Notes under the pieces: model-generated
What the model saw: the letters and a program-made list of their open reading frames with translations, nothing else
Told to the model about the DNA's origin: nothing
Database searches by the model: none
Translations under genes and position numbers: made by a program
Shown: positions 24,192 through 32,074 of the stretch, one piece after another
Numbering within the stretch: position 1 is the stretch's first letter
How the letters are laid out: each line of letters begins with the position of its first letter
DNA from: an uncultured Alistipes sp.
GTDB lineage: Bacteria; Bacteroidota; Bacteroidia; Bacteroidales; Rikenellaceae
Assembly (NCBI GenBank): GCA_937911745.1
Contig: CALDPX010000038.1
Coordinates: 1 to 48,840, forward strand
Direction of reading: 5' to 3'
Length of the DNA: 48,840 bases

Positions 24192-25271
24192 CTATCTACA
24201 CAGTCGTTTATAGTTGCAGTGGAGTAAGTTTTTGTCGTTATCGTAGAGGTGCATACCATTTCCCTCGCAGTAGCGCCACATTTTGCAATCTTTACACTCG
24301 CCCTTGTGCGCCCACTCGCGGTTACGGAAGGGCTCAAAGCGGTTTTGCCACACCTCCCAAATATCATCTTTATATATGTTGCCCTGGTCGAAGCCTGCGC
24401 GGATGCTCGTACAGCCCGAGATGGCTCCATCTACCTTTATGCCTACAATGCCCACGCCCGCCTGGCAGCCAAAGAAGTTATCCCTAACCTCCGCCTCGTA
24501 GTCCCCGAGGAAGCCCTCGCAGGCGTAGTTGCATTTGATGCGCCCCTCCTTGCGGGTGGAGGCGATAAAATCCATAAGTCCCCTATAATCCTCAGCGGGT
24601 AGTTGCAGCGCCTCATCCTCGGCAGCCCTACCTACGGGGAAAATCGTAAACAATCGCCACGCCTTGCACCCTTTCTCAATAAGGAACTCTTTGAAATCGG
24701 CAAGTTGCGAGTAGTTGTCACGGCTCACGCACGTCACAACGTCATAATTGATGCCCTTTGTGGAGGTGATGACTTCGAGTGCCCTCACGGCGTTGCGCCA
24801 ACTATTGGGGTTGCGCCTTATGGCATTATGTTGCTCCTCGAAGCCGTCAAGCGAGAGGGTTATGGAGCGCAAGCCCGCCCTCACGAGCGAGCGCATACGT
24901 TCTGCCGTAAGCAGCATACCATTTGTCACAATACCCCACGGATAGCCACGCTTATAGAGTTCTCTGCCAACATCTTCCAAATCTTTTCGGCACAAAGCCT
25001 CGCCACCCGTAATGACGACCATAACCTTGTTGGGATTGACGTGCGGTGTAATCCTATCCACCGCTGCAAGGAAATCCGCAGCAGGCATATCGGGCACCGT
25101 AGATGAGGAGCGGCAATCGCTACCGCAATGGCGGCAATTCAGGTTACAACGCAGCGTACACTCCCAGAAAATTTCTCTCAGTTCGTGTTTCTGAGCCAAG
25201 TCGCGCTTAATGCTTGCAAATAGCCTTAGTGCCAAGCGTTTACGCAGTCCTATTTTACTCACTTTCCGCAT
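24192..25271 (-). CDS. Radical SAM/SPASM enzyme of the rSAM/lipoprotein system
   Basis: 359 aa. The canonical cluster motif is Cys42-N-L-N-Cys46-R-H-Cys49, with an extra Cys38. A G-G-E motif (I-T-G-G-E-A-L) and a V-T-N-G strand follow, giving the partial TIM barrel. The C-terminal ~100 residues are a Cys-rich SPASM domain (G-C-T-S-I-R, then C-K-D-C-K-M-W-R-Y-C-E-G-N) for auxiliary Fe-S clusters. The gene lies 12 bp downstream of a tiny lipoprotein whose mature start is C-Y-G-T-P-Y. The pair corresponds to what I recall as TIGR04133 (enzyme) and TIGR04134 (lipoprotein). SPASM proteins usually modify peptides, so the lipoprotein is the presumed substrate or partner; the chemistry is unknown. 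The N-terminal ~30 residues are basic and amphipathic, perhaps membrane-associating. Confidence 0.9.
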   Translation of the reverse strand: MRKVSKIGLRKRLALRLFASIKRDLAQKHELREIFWECTLRCNLNCRHCGSDCRSSSTVPDMPAADFLAAVDRITPHVNPNKVMVVITGGEALCRKDLEDVGRELYKRGYPWGIVTNGMLLTAERMRSLVRAGLRSITLSLDGFEEQHNAIRRNPNSWRNAVRALEVITSTKGINYDVVTCVSRDNYSQLADFKEFLIEKGCKAWRLFTIFPVGRAAEDEALQLPAEDYRGLMDFIASTRKEGRIKCNYACEGFLGDYEAEVRDNFFGCQAGVGIVGIKVDGAISGCTSIRAGFDQGNIYKDDIWEVWQNRFEPFRNREWAHKGECKDCKMWRYCEGNGMHLYDNDKNLLHCNYKRLCR

Positions 25272-25283
25272 ATTCGCAACACT

Positions 25284-25649
25284 CTATTTCTTTTTCATCA
25301 CAATGCTCACCACACTATGATTTTCGTGGGTAACCGTCACACTCTGAGTGCCAAAATCGCCACCATTAGCCTCACCATCCCAATCGGTAGCCACAAGCCT
25401 ATGCGCACCCCTATAAGATCGTGAAAAGGAGAAACGACCATTCTCGTCGGTGTAGTCATAATCTCCGACCACGGCAACCTCAATGTTTTTGATTGGCTGC
25501 ATCTCGGTATCGACCACACATCCCTCTATGGAATCGTAGGTTTCACTGTTATACATATCGTCATATGGAGTACCATAGCAGGCGGTTAGCATTGGTGCTG
25601 CCGAAAAGCCCACAAGGCTCAAAAGTATGTTCTTAATGCTGCGTTTCAT
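25284..25649 (-). CDS. Radical SAM-associated small lipoprotein
   Basis: 121 aa from the ATG at 25649; a longer frame to 25718 lacks a signal peptide at its start. Signal peptide M-K-R-S-I-K-N-I-L-L with lipobox L-T-A-C (Cys24), then Y-G-T-P-Y-D-D-M-Y, the hallmark of this partner family. The rest is one small carboxypeptidase-regulatory-like beta domain (G-C-V-V-D-T-E, then Y-T-D-E-N-G-R-F-S-F) ending in K-K-K. It would be exported and lipid-anchored. Its gene precedes the radical SAM gene by 12 bp, so the two are translated together. Which residue, if any, is modified is unknown; the Y-G-T-P-Y segment beside the lipidated Cys and the second Cys (Cys45) are candidates. Confidence 0.88.
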   Translation of the reverse strand: MKRSIKNILLSLVGFSAAPMLTACYGTPYDDMYNSETYDSIEGCVVDTEMQPIKNIEVAVVGDYDYTDENGRFSFSRSYRGAHRLVATDWDGEANGGDFGTQSVTVTHENHSVVSIVMKKK

Positions 25650-25700
25650 AGGCACATTGGTATTGGGGGTTAATAGTTCTCTCTTATATAGATGCACAAA

Positions 25701-25725
25701 GGGGGCAAAATGTTGCATCGCCCCC
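25701..25725 (-). terminator. Hairpin between the pseudouridine synthase and rSAM operon
   Basis: GGGGGC (25701-25706) pairs with GCCCCC (25720-25725). Flanking GATGCA/TGCATC offers an alternative stem. It lies 15 bp after the pseudouridine synthase stop; the U run on the minus strand is weak. Confidence 0.5.
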
Positions 25726-25739
25726 CTATTTTCTTCTTT

Positions 25740-26432
25740 TTACGACTGGCTCTCCTCAAAGAATGCCCAAAGAGCATCGCCCGTGGGGACGGGGGCAGTG
25801 ATTTTGAGGGGTTCTTTTCTTACGGGGTGGATGAACTCCACGCTACGCGAGTGGAGCGATATACCTCCGCCCTCGTTGGAGCGTTTGGCACCATATTTCA
25901 GGTCGCCCTTGATGGGACAGCCCACCTTCGAGAGTTGGCAGCGGATTTGGTGGTGGCGTCCCGTAATGAGTTGCACCTCCAAGAGTTTATAATTCTTACT
26001 CCCGCCCAGCATCTTATAGCGCAGTTCGGCACGTTTGGCGTCGCCCTTCTGGGAGTTATAAGCAACTGCCTTATTAGTCTTGCCATCGCGAGTGATGAAG
26101 TGCACAAGCGTACCCTCCAACTCCTCGGGAGCCTCCTCACATACAGCCCAATAGCGTTTGTCTATCTTTCTGTCACGCACCATCTCGTTGAGCCTCACGA
26201 GTGCCTTGCTGGTCTTGGCAAAGAGTACCACGCCACTCACGGGGCGGTCTATGCGATGCACAACACCGAGGAACACCTCTCCGGGTTTCTCGTCACGCAC
26301 CTTAATAAACTCCTTAATCTCATCCTCCAAGCCGAGCGTGCCCTCAGCATCGGACTGCACCAAGTCGCCCGAGTGCTTATTTATGGCGAGGATGTGGTTA
26401 TCTTCGTAGAGTATATCCTGTTTCTTGAACAT
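25740..26432 (-). CDS. RluA-family pseudouridine synthase
   Basis: 230 aa. The catalytic motif H-R-I-D-R-P-V-S-G (59-67) has the nucleophilic Asp62. L-I-T-G-R-H-H-Q-I-R is the second conserved block, and the C-terminal H-P-V-R-K-E-P is typical. There is no N-terminal S4 domain, so it resembles RluA/TruC-type enzymes rather than RluD. It isomerises uridine to pseudouridine in rRNA or tRNA; the target site cannot be told. 25 bp downstream of cdd on the same strand. Confidence 0.93.
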   Translation of the reverse strand: MFKKQDILYEDNHILAINKHSGDLVQSDAEGTLGLEDEIKEFIKVRDEKPGEVFLGVVHRIDRPVSGVVLFAKTSKALVRLNEMVRDRKIDKRYWAVCEEAPEELEGTLVHFITRDGKTNKAVAYNSQKGDAKRAELRYKMLGGSKNYKLLEVQLITGRHHQIRCQLSKVGCPIKGDLKYGAKRSNEGGGISLHSRSVEFIHPVRKEPLKITAPVPTGDALWAFFEESQS

Positions 26433-26457
26433 TGTGTGTTTGGGTTTTTGGTTGCTA

Positions 26458-26913
26458 TTAAAGTTCGAAAGTAAAAGGCAACAAGTCGCTCGCCCTCTTC
26501 ACAACCGAAGCCGAGCCCGCACCACTCATAATAACCTTAAAGTCGGCGCCTTGTCGCTTCTCCACATCGTGCAGCACCTGGCGACACTGACCACAAGGGT
26601 AGCACTCCCTATGGCTGGGCTCAGATGCGATAGCCAGAGCCACAATACGGTCCTCGGGCGAGGTCGCCTGATGGTGGTAGAGCAATGTGCGCTCGGCACA
26701 CAAACCCGCCGGATAGACCTCACTCTCGATGTTGCTACCCGTCACAATTTTGCCGCTTTCGAGTCTTGCTGCCGCACCAACGCGGAAGTGTGAGTAGGTG
26801 GCAATAGCCCCTTTGCAAGCCCCCTGGGCAGCCTCAACGAGTTCCCTATCCTCGTTTGTCATATCCAAAATGGAGTCGTAATGTTCGTACTCCAACGTCA
26901 TCTTCTTTTCCAT
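26458..26913 (-). CDS. cdd: Cytidine deaminase
   Basis: 151 aa. Zinc ligands and catalytic Glu are visible: Cys72-Ala-Glu74 and Pro106-Cys107-x2-Cys110. The substrate motif N-I-E-S-E-V-Y-P sits at 61-68. Length fits the homotetrameric single-zinc type. It deaminates cytidine and deoxycytidine to the uridine forms in pyrimidine salvage. Starts at 26913; the Met at residue 5 is an alternative. The pseudouridine synthase follows after 25 bp. Confidence 0.93.
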   Translation of the reverse strand: MEKKMTLEYEHYDSILDMTNEDRELVEAAQGACKGAIATYSHFRVGAAARLESGKIVTGSNIESEVYPAGLCAERTLLYHHQATSPEDRIVALAIASEPSHRECYPCGQCRQVLHDVEKRQGADFKVIMSGAGSASVVKRASDLLPFTFEL

Positions 26914-27029
26914 AAAAGTACCTATTTAATCAACCAAGCACGGCGCAATTTCCGTACCTTGCTATCTCATAAGAAGAAAAATGAATAACCGCAGAGAATG
27001 TCTACACCAAAATTCTCTTTTTTTTCTCT

Positions 27030-27617
27030 CTACTCCCAGGGCCAACACCATGTACGAGCCTTGGTAGTATAGGGATTACCATCGGTAAGTTGTGCCTTAC
27101 ACCTACCACGCACCGAGAAGACAGGATTGATGTAGTGAGTCAGGAACTTACCCTTGCCGCCCAATGCCTCGGTCCCATAATCGGGATTGGGAGTTTGATA
27201 AAACACCTCCATCCAAACACTTACACCATCAGCAATGTTAGCGAGTACATCACCCTTAGCAACGCAATCGCCAATACTAACTACTACCTCTTGAAGACCT
27301 CTTAGTCGAGTGTAGATATTCTCCTCGTGGCGAATTAGAACACCTCTTTCGTCAATCAATTCCACCACTCCCTCGCGGGGTGCGACAACTGCGGTGGCTT
27401 CTGTGGCTATGAGTTCCCATGCGCAGAAGTCCACTAAATTATGGTTGTGTCCTAAGCCCATACGCACAGGCGTAAGGCTATGTGCAACACACTCCACTCC
27501 CTTATCAAAAGGCAAGCGATAAAGGGCATCGGTTTGTGGCGAGGATGCCATCTCGGACTGTGCATACATTGTAAAGCTACACACCATTGTAGCTGTCAAA
27601 ATCATCAATCTTTTCAT
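27030..27617 (-). CDS. Exported M23-like protein, probably catalytically dead
   Basis: 195 aa. Signal peptide 1-20 (M-Y-A-Q end). The body follows the LytM/M23 layout: G-H-N-H-N-L-V-D-F (56-64; His57, Asp63 at the first metal-site positions), then V-V-A-P-R-E-G-V-V, V-L-I-R-H (His97), and V-x-x-G-x-x-V-x-x-G-D-V-L-A-N-I. The usual Tyr-x-His-Leu reads Tyr-Thr-Arg-Leu (102-105), so a key His is replaced and peptidase activity is doubtful; it may act as an activator or wall-binding module. The C-terminus is unusual, ending W-C-W-P-W-E. Its start overlaps the stop of the rRNA methyltransferase gene as ATGA (27614-27617), implying translational coupling. Confidence 0.7.
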   Translation of the reverse strand: MKRLMILTATMVCSFTMYAQSEMASSPQTDALYRLPFDKGVECVAHSLTPVRMGLGHNHNLVDFCAWELIATEATAVVAPREGVVELIDERGVLIRHEENIYTRLRGLQEVVVSIGDCVAKGDVLANIADGVSVWMEVFYQTPNPDYGTEALGGKGKFLTHYINPVFSVRGRCKAQLTDGNPYTTKARTWCWPWE

Positions 27618-29017
27618 CGTTTTATAAGTTTTACTACATTTTCAACATGATGGGTATGGGGGAACATATCTACGGGCTGTACGGCGACAATCTCGTACTG
27701 TTCGTTCATCAGTGCCAAATCGCGAGCCTGCGTTGCGGGATTGCAGCTAACGTAGACAATGCGCTCGGGTGCTGCCCTAAGGATTGTGGCGATAACATCT
27801 TCGTGGACACCCGCACGAGGTGGATCGAGAATTACAACATCGGGACGACCATTGCGCTCCACAAACTCATCGTTCATCACATCCTTCATATCGCCCGCAT
27901 AGAACGAGGTATTCTCAATGCCGTTGATTGCCGAATTGACCTTTGCATCCTCAATAGCCTCCTCAACATACTCCACACCGACAACCTTCCTCGCCTTCGA
28001 GGCTACGAAGTTGGCGATGGTACCCGTACCCGTATAGAGGTCGTAGACAACCTCAGAGCCTGTAAGGTCGGCAAACTCGCGTGCCACCTTGTAGAGTTCG
28101 TAAGCCTGCTCGGAGTTGGTCTGGTAGAACGACTTGGGTCCCACCTTGAAGCGCAAGCCCTCCATCTCCTCAAATATATGGTCACGACCAGCGTAGAGGA
28201 TTGGCTCCCTATCGCCAAGCGAGTCGTTGAGTTTGTCGTTTATCATATAGACCAGCGAGGTAATCTCGGGAAAAGTAACCCTCAGGTGCTCCATAAGAGC
28301 CTCTATGCGTTCCTTATCCTCCACCGCAAAGACCACAATGACCATCACTTCGCCCGTAGAGGCTGTGCGGATGATGATGTTGCGCATCAAGCCCGAGTGC
28401 TGGCGGATGTCGTAGAAGGGGTAACCCTTCTCCACGCAGAAACGCTTAACCTCTCGGCGTATCTCGTTCGAGGGCGAAGGTTGCAGGTGGCAGTAGTCGA
28501 TGTCGAGAATCTTGTCGAACATCGAGGGGATATGAAAGCCCAGAGCGGGAGTATCGGTAATCTCCTCGCCACGCGCCACCTCTTCGTAGGTCTTCCAACG
28601 CTTGGGGGCGAAGGTAAATTCGAGTTTGTTGCGGTAGTGGTCGGTCTTCTTAGAGCCGAGAATAGGGCTAATCTCGGGCAACGAGAGGTGTCCGATGCGG
28701 GTGAGCTGGTCCACCACCTGCTGCTGTTTGAAGGCTATCTGCTCGCTGTAAGGTATATTCTGCCACTTACAGCCGCCACAGACGCCAAAGTGGGCGCAGA
28801 AAGGCTCCACACGCTTCTCGGAGCGTTTGACGTATTCGGTGACGTAGCCCTCCATATAGCGGCGGCGCTTGGTGCGAATCTGCACATTCACAACATCGCC
28901 TGGAACAGTCAGCGGCACAAAGACCACAATGTCGTTCCACTTGCCCATAGCATTGCCTTCGGCTGCCAGAGCGGTTATTTCGAGTCCCTCCAAACGAGGG
29001 TGTCGATTTCTTGCCAT
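27614..29017 (-). CDS. rlmD: 23S rRNA (uracil-5-)-methyltransferase, RlmD/RumA family
   Basis: 467 aa from the ATG at 29017 (M-A-R-N-R-H-P); the frame extends to 29077 but would overlap the lipoprotein gene. N-terminal TRAM-like domain (about 8-65). Fe-S ligands Cys74-x5-Cys80-x2-Cys83 and Cys176. SAM-binding motif Y-D-L-Y-T-G-T-G-T-I, D-P-P-R-A-G, and catalytic Cys425 in V-S-C-N-P-A-T. These are the RumA hallmarks; the exact uridine is not predictable because Bacteroidota often carry several paralogues. Overlaps the M23-like gene by 4 bp. Confidence 0.9.
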   Translation of the reverse strand: MARNRHPRLEGLEITALAAEGNAMGKWNDIVVFVPLTVPGDVVNVQIRTKRRRYMEGYVTEYVKRSEKRVEPFCAHFGVCGGCKWQNIPYSEQIAFKQQQVVDQLTRIGHLSLPEISPILGSKKTDHYRNKLEFTFAPKRWKTYEEVARGEEITDTPALGFHIPSMFDKILDIDYCHLQPSPSNEIRREVKRFCVEKGYPFYDIRQHSGLMRNIIIRTASTGEVMVIVVFAVEDKERIEALMEHLRVTFPEITSLVYMINDKLNDSLGDREPILYAGRDHIFEEMEGLRFKVGPKSFYQTNSEQAYELYKVAREFADLTGSEVVYDLYTGTGTIANFVASKARKVVGVEYVEEAIEDAKVNSAINGIENTSFYAGDMKDVMNDEFVERNGRPDVVILDPPRAGVHEDVIATILRAAPERIVYVSCNPATQARDLALMNEQYEIVAVQPVDMFPHTHHVENVVKLIKR

Positions 29018-29061
29018 ATTGCTATTTTTGACTATAAATAATCTTCTTTTTATCTTTTGCG

Positions 29062-29472
29062 CTAAGGTTGCTGCCAAAAGCCCATTTCATATAAATCATC
29101 AACATTAATTCCTTGTTCCCACTCTTCATTATAAACCATATCAGAATCGGAAATAAAATGTTGGGGGACTCTTTGTTTTATCAGTTGTTTTACTCTTAGA
29201 GTAGTAAAATAGTGATTACCATATTGTTCCCTATCCAATCTACCCCTCACAACATATTCTACACCTGGTTGCCATTCAAGACCTTCCAAATACATAAATA
29301 TATGTTCTTTATTATATTCGTCTTGCGCCACATAGTGAGCCCAGACCTCCCCATGCTCTCCTACAACAATCCTACGCTGTGAATACACAATATACTCTTC
29401 GAGAGGACTCACATCACTATCACACGCAAAAGCAAACAGCAGTAGCACAAGTATGGCATATACTTTTTTCAT
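29062..29472 (-). CDS. Small lipoprotein (DUF4377-like)
   Basis: 136 aa. Signal peptide with lipobox F-A-F-A-C (Cys17). The short domain has W-x-P-G-V-E-Y-V-V-R-G-R, reminiscent of DUF4377 lipoproteins; I hold this loosely. The gene is visibly AT-richer than its neighbours and has fewer preferred codons, so it may be a recent arrival or weakly expressed. A -7-like box TATCTTTG (29516-29509 on the minus strand) lies 37 bp upstream without a clear -33. Function unknown. Confidence 0.75.
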   Translation of the reverse strand: MKKVYAILVLLLFAFACDSDVSPLEEYIVYSQRRIVVGEHGEVWAHYVAQDEYNKEHIFMYLEGLEWQPGVEYVVRGRLDREQYGNHYFTTLRVKQLIKQRVPQHFISDSDMVYNEEWEQGINVDDLYEMGFWQQP

Positions 29473-29538
29473 CGCATATTTTCTCGTAATCTACACCTTT
29501 TGTTTCTACAAAGATAATTAAAATCTCAAAAAACTCCT

Positions 29539-29546
29539 TATATTTG
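29539..29546 (+). promoter_or_regulatory. -7 box for the MBL-trmD-lpxB operon
   Basis: TATATTTG, 27 bp before the ATG at 29574. No convincing TTTG at the right distance. Confidence 0.5.
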
Positions 29547-29573
29547 TAGGAATAAATTTTAAGCGACTTTTTT

Positions 29574-30248
29574 ATGACCAAATTAGCGCGTTTTACGTTC
29601 AATCATTTCGGCACAAACTGCTACATCCTCTCCGATGAGCAGGGCGCAGCCGTCATTATAGACCCCTGTTTCACATCCGAGGCAGAGGCATCTAAACTTA
29701 CGGATTTTATCGCCACGAACCACTTGGAGCCCAAGATGGTGGCACTCACCCACCCCCACCCCGACCATATCGGTGGCGTGGCTTTCGCAAAAAGGCTCTA
29801 CAACATCCCACTTGCGATGCATTCTGCCGATGGCGAGTTGCTTGCCATAGCACCCGCCTACGGAGCCTCAATGGGTTTCAACATCGAGCCTTTGGTGGCA
29901 GAGATTGACCTTGCCGAGAAGAGGACTTTGGAGGTCGGCACACTCCGCATCGAGGTACTCCACACACCAGGACACTCCAAGGGTGGCGTGTGTTTCTACG
30001 AGCCCGAGGGCGGCATTCTTCTATCGGGCGACACCCTCTTTGCGGGTAGCATAGGTCGCAGCGACCTGCCGGGTGGCGACTACGATGAGTTGATGCGTAG
30101 CATTATCGAAAAACTGTTGCCTCTGGGCGGTGGCGTGAAGGTCTACCCCGGTCACGGCGGCGACACCACAATAGGACAAGAGATGGGCACCAATCCCTTT
30201 ATTGGCGAGGTGCTCGATGGAGGATTCAACAAAGACACAACGCTATGA
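29574..30248 (+). CDS. Metallo-beta-lactamase-fold hydrolase (glyoxalase II-like)
   Basis: 224 aa. Metal-binding motif His60-P-His62-P-Asp64-His65, then T-P-G-H-S, S-G-D-T-L-F and P-G-H-G-G-D-T, covering all ligands for a binuclear zinc site. The size without a long C-terminal domain fits YcbL/GloC-type hydrolases that cleave S-D-lactoylglutathione or related thioesters; substrate uncertain. The stop overlaps the trmD start as ATGA (30245-30248). Confidence 0.9.
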   Translation: MTKLARFTFNHFGTNCYILSDEQGAAVIIDPCFTSEAEASKLTDFIATNHLEPKMVALTHPHPDHIGGVAFAKRLYNIPLAMHSADGELLAIAPAYGASMGFNIEPLVAEIDLAEKRTLEVGTLRIEVLHTPGHSKGGVCFYEPEGGILLSGDTLFAGSIGRSDLPGGDYDELMRSIIEKLLPLGGGVKVYPGHGGDTTIGQEMGTNPFIGEVLDGGFNKDTTL

Positions 30249-30940
30249 GAATAGATATCCTTACGGTCGTACCCGACCTGCTGACTTCGCCCCTCAACGA
30301 GTCCATCTTGCGCCGAGCACAAGAGAAGGGCTTGGCAGAGATTGTTGTGCACAACATACGCGACTACACCCCCTACAAGCACGGTCAGGTGGACGATTAC
30401 CCCTTTGGTGGCGAGGCGGGAATGGTCATGATGATTGAGCCCGTATTCCGCCTTATAGAGATGCTCAAAAGCGAGAGGGAGTATGACGAGATAATCTTCA
30501 CTTCGCCCGATGGCATAACCTACAACCAGCAGGAGGCAAACCGCCTCTCGACGCTCGGCAACATCATCATCCTATGCGGACACTACAAGGGTATAGACCA
30601 CCGCATCCGCGAGCACCTTATAACCCGCGAGATTTCCGTAGGCGACTATGTGCTGACGGGTGGCGAGTTGGCAGCAGCAATCATTGCCGACAGCGTTGTA
30701 AGACTCCTGCCTGGGGCTATTGGCGATGAGGAATCGGCACTTACCGACTCATTCCAGGACAACCTCTTGGCTCCGCCCATCTACACCCGTCCTGCGGAGT
30801 TCAACGGCTGGAAGGTCCCCGAAGTGCTCACAAGCGGCAACTTCGCAAAGATTGAGGCGTGGAGGGAAGAGCAAGCCTACGAGCGCACAAAACAACTGCG
30901 CCCCGACCTTTTGGAAATTCAAAATGCAAAATTCAAATGA
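30245..30940 (+). CDS. trmD: tRNA (guanine-37-N1)-methyltransferase TrmD
   Basis: 231 aa. Begins M-R-I-D-I-L-T-V-V-P and has the trefoil-knot SAM site with P-F-G-G-E-A-G-M-V-M, L-C-G-H-Y-K-G-I-D-x-R, and V-G-D-Y-V-L-T-G-G-E-L. It methylates G37 next to the anticodon, preventing frameshifts. The last residues E-I-Q-N-A-K-F-K are encoded by three 7-bp repeats (30916-30936) and are not part of the conserved fold. The stop overlaps the lpxB start (ATGA, 30937-30940). Confidence 0.96.
   Translation: MRIDILTVVPDLLTSPLNESILRRAQEKGLAEIVVHNIRDYTPYKHGQVDDYPFGGEAGMVMMIEPVFRLIEMLKSEREYDEIIFTSPDGITYNQQEANRLSTLGNIIILCGHYKGIDHRIREHLITREISVGDYVLTGGELAAAIIADSVVRLLPGAIGDEESALTDSFQDNLLAPPIYTRPAEFNGWKVPEVLTSGNFAKIEAWREEQAYERTKQLRPDLLEIQNAKFK
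30916..30936. repeat. Heptameric array forming the 3' end of trmD
   Basis: AATTCAA, AATGCAA, AATTCAA: three consecutive 7-bp units that end exactly before the overlapping ATGA. In reverse complement this matches the array family at 18481-18508. Confidence 0.8.
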
Positions 30941-32070
30941 AGTACTATATAATTGCGGGTGAGGCAAGTGGCGATTTGCACGGCTCGAACCTTATGAAAG
31001 GAATACTCAAAGCCGACCCCGAGGCAAAGTTTCGTTTCTGGGGAGGCGACAAAATGGCTGAGGTAGGTGGCAGGGAAAACCTTGCCAAGCACTATAAGCA
31101 GACCTCCTTTTTTGGGGTGTCGGAGGTGCTCCGAAATCTCCGCACTATATTCTCGCAACTCTCGGAGTGTAAGCGTGATTTGATGGCATTCCAGCCCGAT
31201 GTACTGATTAGTATCGACTACCCCGGATTCAATTTCAAGATGGCAAAGTTTGCCCACTCGCAGGGTATCCGCACTTTCTACTACATCTCGCCCAAGGTAT
31301 GGGCGTGGAAGGAGCGCAGAGTGGAACGCATACGCAAATATGTCGATAAACTCTTCATCATCTTCCCTTTCGAGGTGGAGTATTTCAAAGGCAAGGGTAT
31401 TGAGGCGATATACGAGGGCAATCCGCTTGTGGACTCCATTGCCCAAAGGCTCCGCACCATCGCCCCACGCGAGGAGTTCTTGGCTGAGAATGGCTTGGAC
31501 TCTCGCCCATTGGTGGCACTATTGGCGGGCTCGCGCAAGAGCGAAATACAGCGCAATATGGGCTTTATGATCGCTCTCTCGAAGGTCCATCCCGAGTGGC
31601 AATTTGCCGTTGCAGGAGTGTCGTGGATAGACGAAGAGTTATATAAAGTAGCCATTGAGGGTAGCAGTGTTAAGGTTTTGACCGACAAGACATACGAACT
31701 ATTGAAGTATGCCGATGCAGCGGTGGTTTGTTCGGGTACGGCAACCCTCGAAACGGCACTCATCGGAACGCCCGAGGTTGTCTGCTATCGTATGGACGAG
31801 TTCTCCTACCGAGTGGCTCGTGCGTTTGTCAAAATAGGCTTCATTTCGCTCGTCAATATCATTATGGGCAAGGAGGTCGTAAGGGAACTCATACAGCACG
31901 ACATGACCGTAGAGAACGCCTCCGAGGAGTTGCAAGCCATAATGAAGGGCGGCTCAAAACACTCGAAGATGATGGCAGATTATGCCTCTCTTGGTGCTAT
32001 TGTAGGTGGTGAGGGCGCATCCGACCGCTTTGCTGCACGAATGGTGGAATTGCTAAAAACCGACAAATAG
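30937..32070 (+). CDS. lpxB: Lipid-A-disaccharide synthase
   Basis: 377 aa from the ATG at 30937; an in-frame extension to 30859 lies inside trmD. Starts M-K-Y-Y-I-I-A-G-E-A-S-G-D-L-H-G and contains the GT19 motifs S-I-D-Y-P-G-F-N, Y-Y-I-S-P-K-V-W-A-W-K, L-A-G-S-R-K-S-E-I and C-S-G-T-A-T-L-E-T-A. It joins UDP-2,3-diacylglucosamine and lipid X to give the lipid A disaccharide at the inner membrane. Translationally coupled to trmD. Confidence 0.97.
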   Translation: MKYYIIAGEASGDLHGSNLMKGILKADPEAKFRFWGGDKMAEVGGRENLAKHYKQTSFFGVSEVLRNLRTIFSQLSECKRDLMAFQPDVLISIDYPGFNFKMAKFAHSQGIRTFYYISPKVWAWKERRVERIRKYVDKLFIIFPFEVEYFKGKGIEAIYEGNPLVDSIAQRLRTIAPREEFLAENGLDSRPLVALLAGSRKSEIQRNMGFMIALSKVHPEWQFAVAGVSWIDEELYKVAIEGSSVKVLTDKTYELLKYADAAVVCSGTATLETALIGTPEVVCYRMDEFSYRVARAFVKIGFISLVNIIMGKEVVRELIQHDMTVENASEELQAIMKGGSKHSKMMADYASLGAIVGGEGASDRFAARMVELLKTDK

Positions 32071-32074
32071 ATAG

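Noticed and set aside
26993..27018. GAGAAT/ATTCTC hairpin followed by eight T on the plus strand
   Set aside because: It would be an ideal plus-strand terminator, but no plus-strand transcript ends here; on the minus strand the U run is on the wrong side. Not called.
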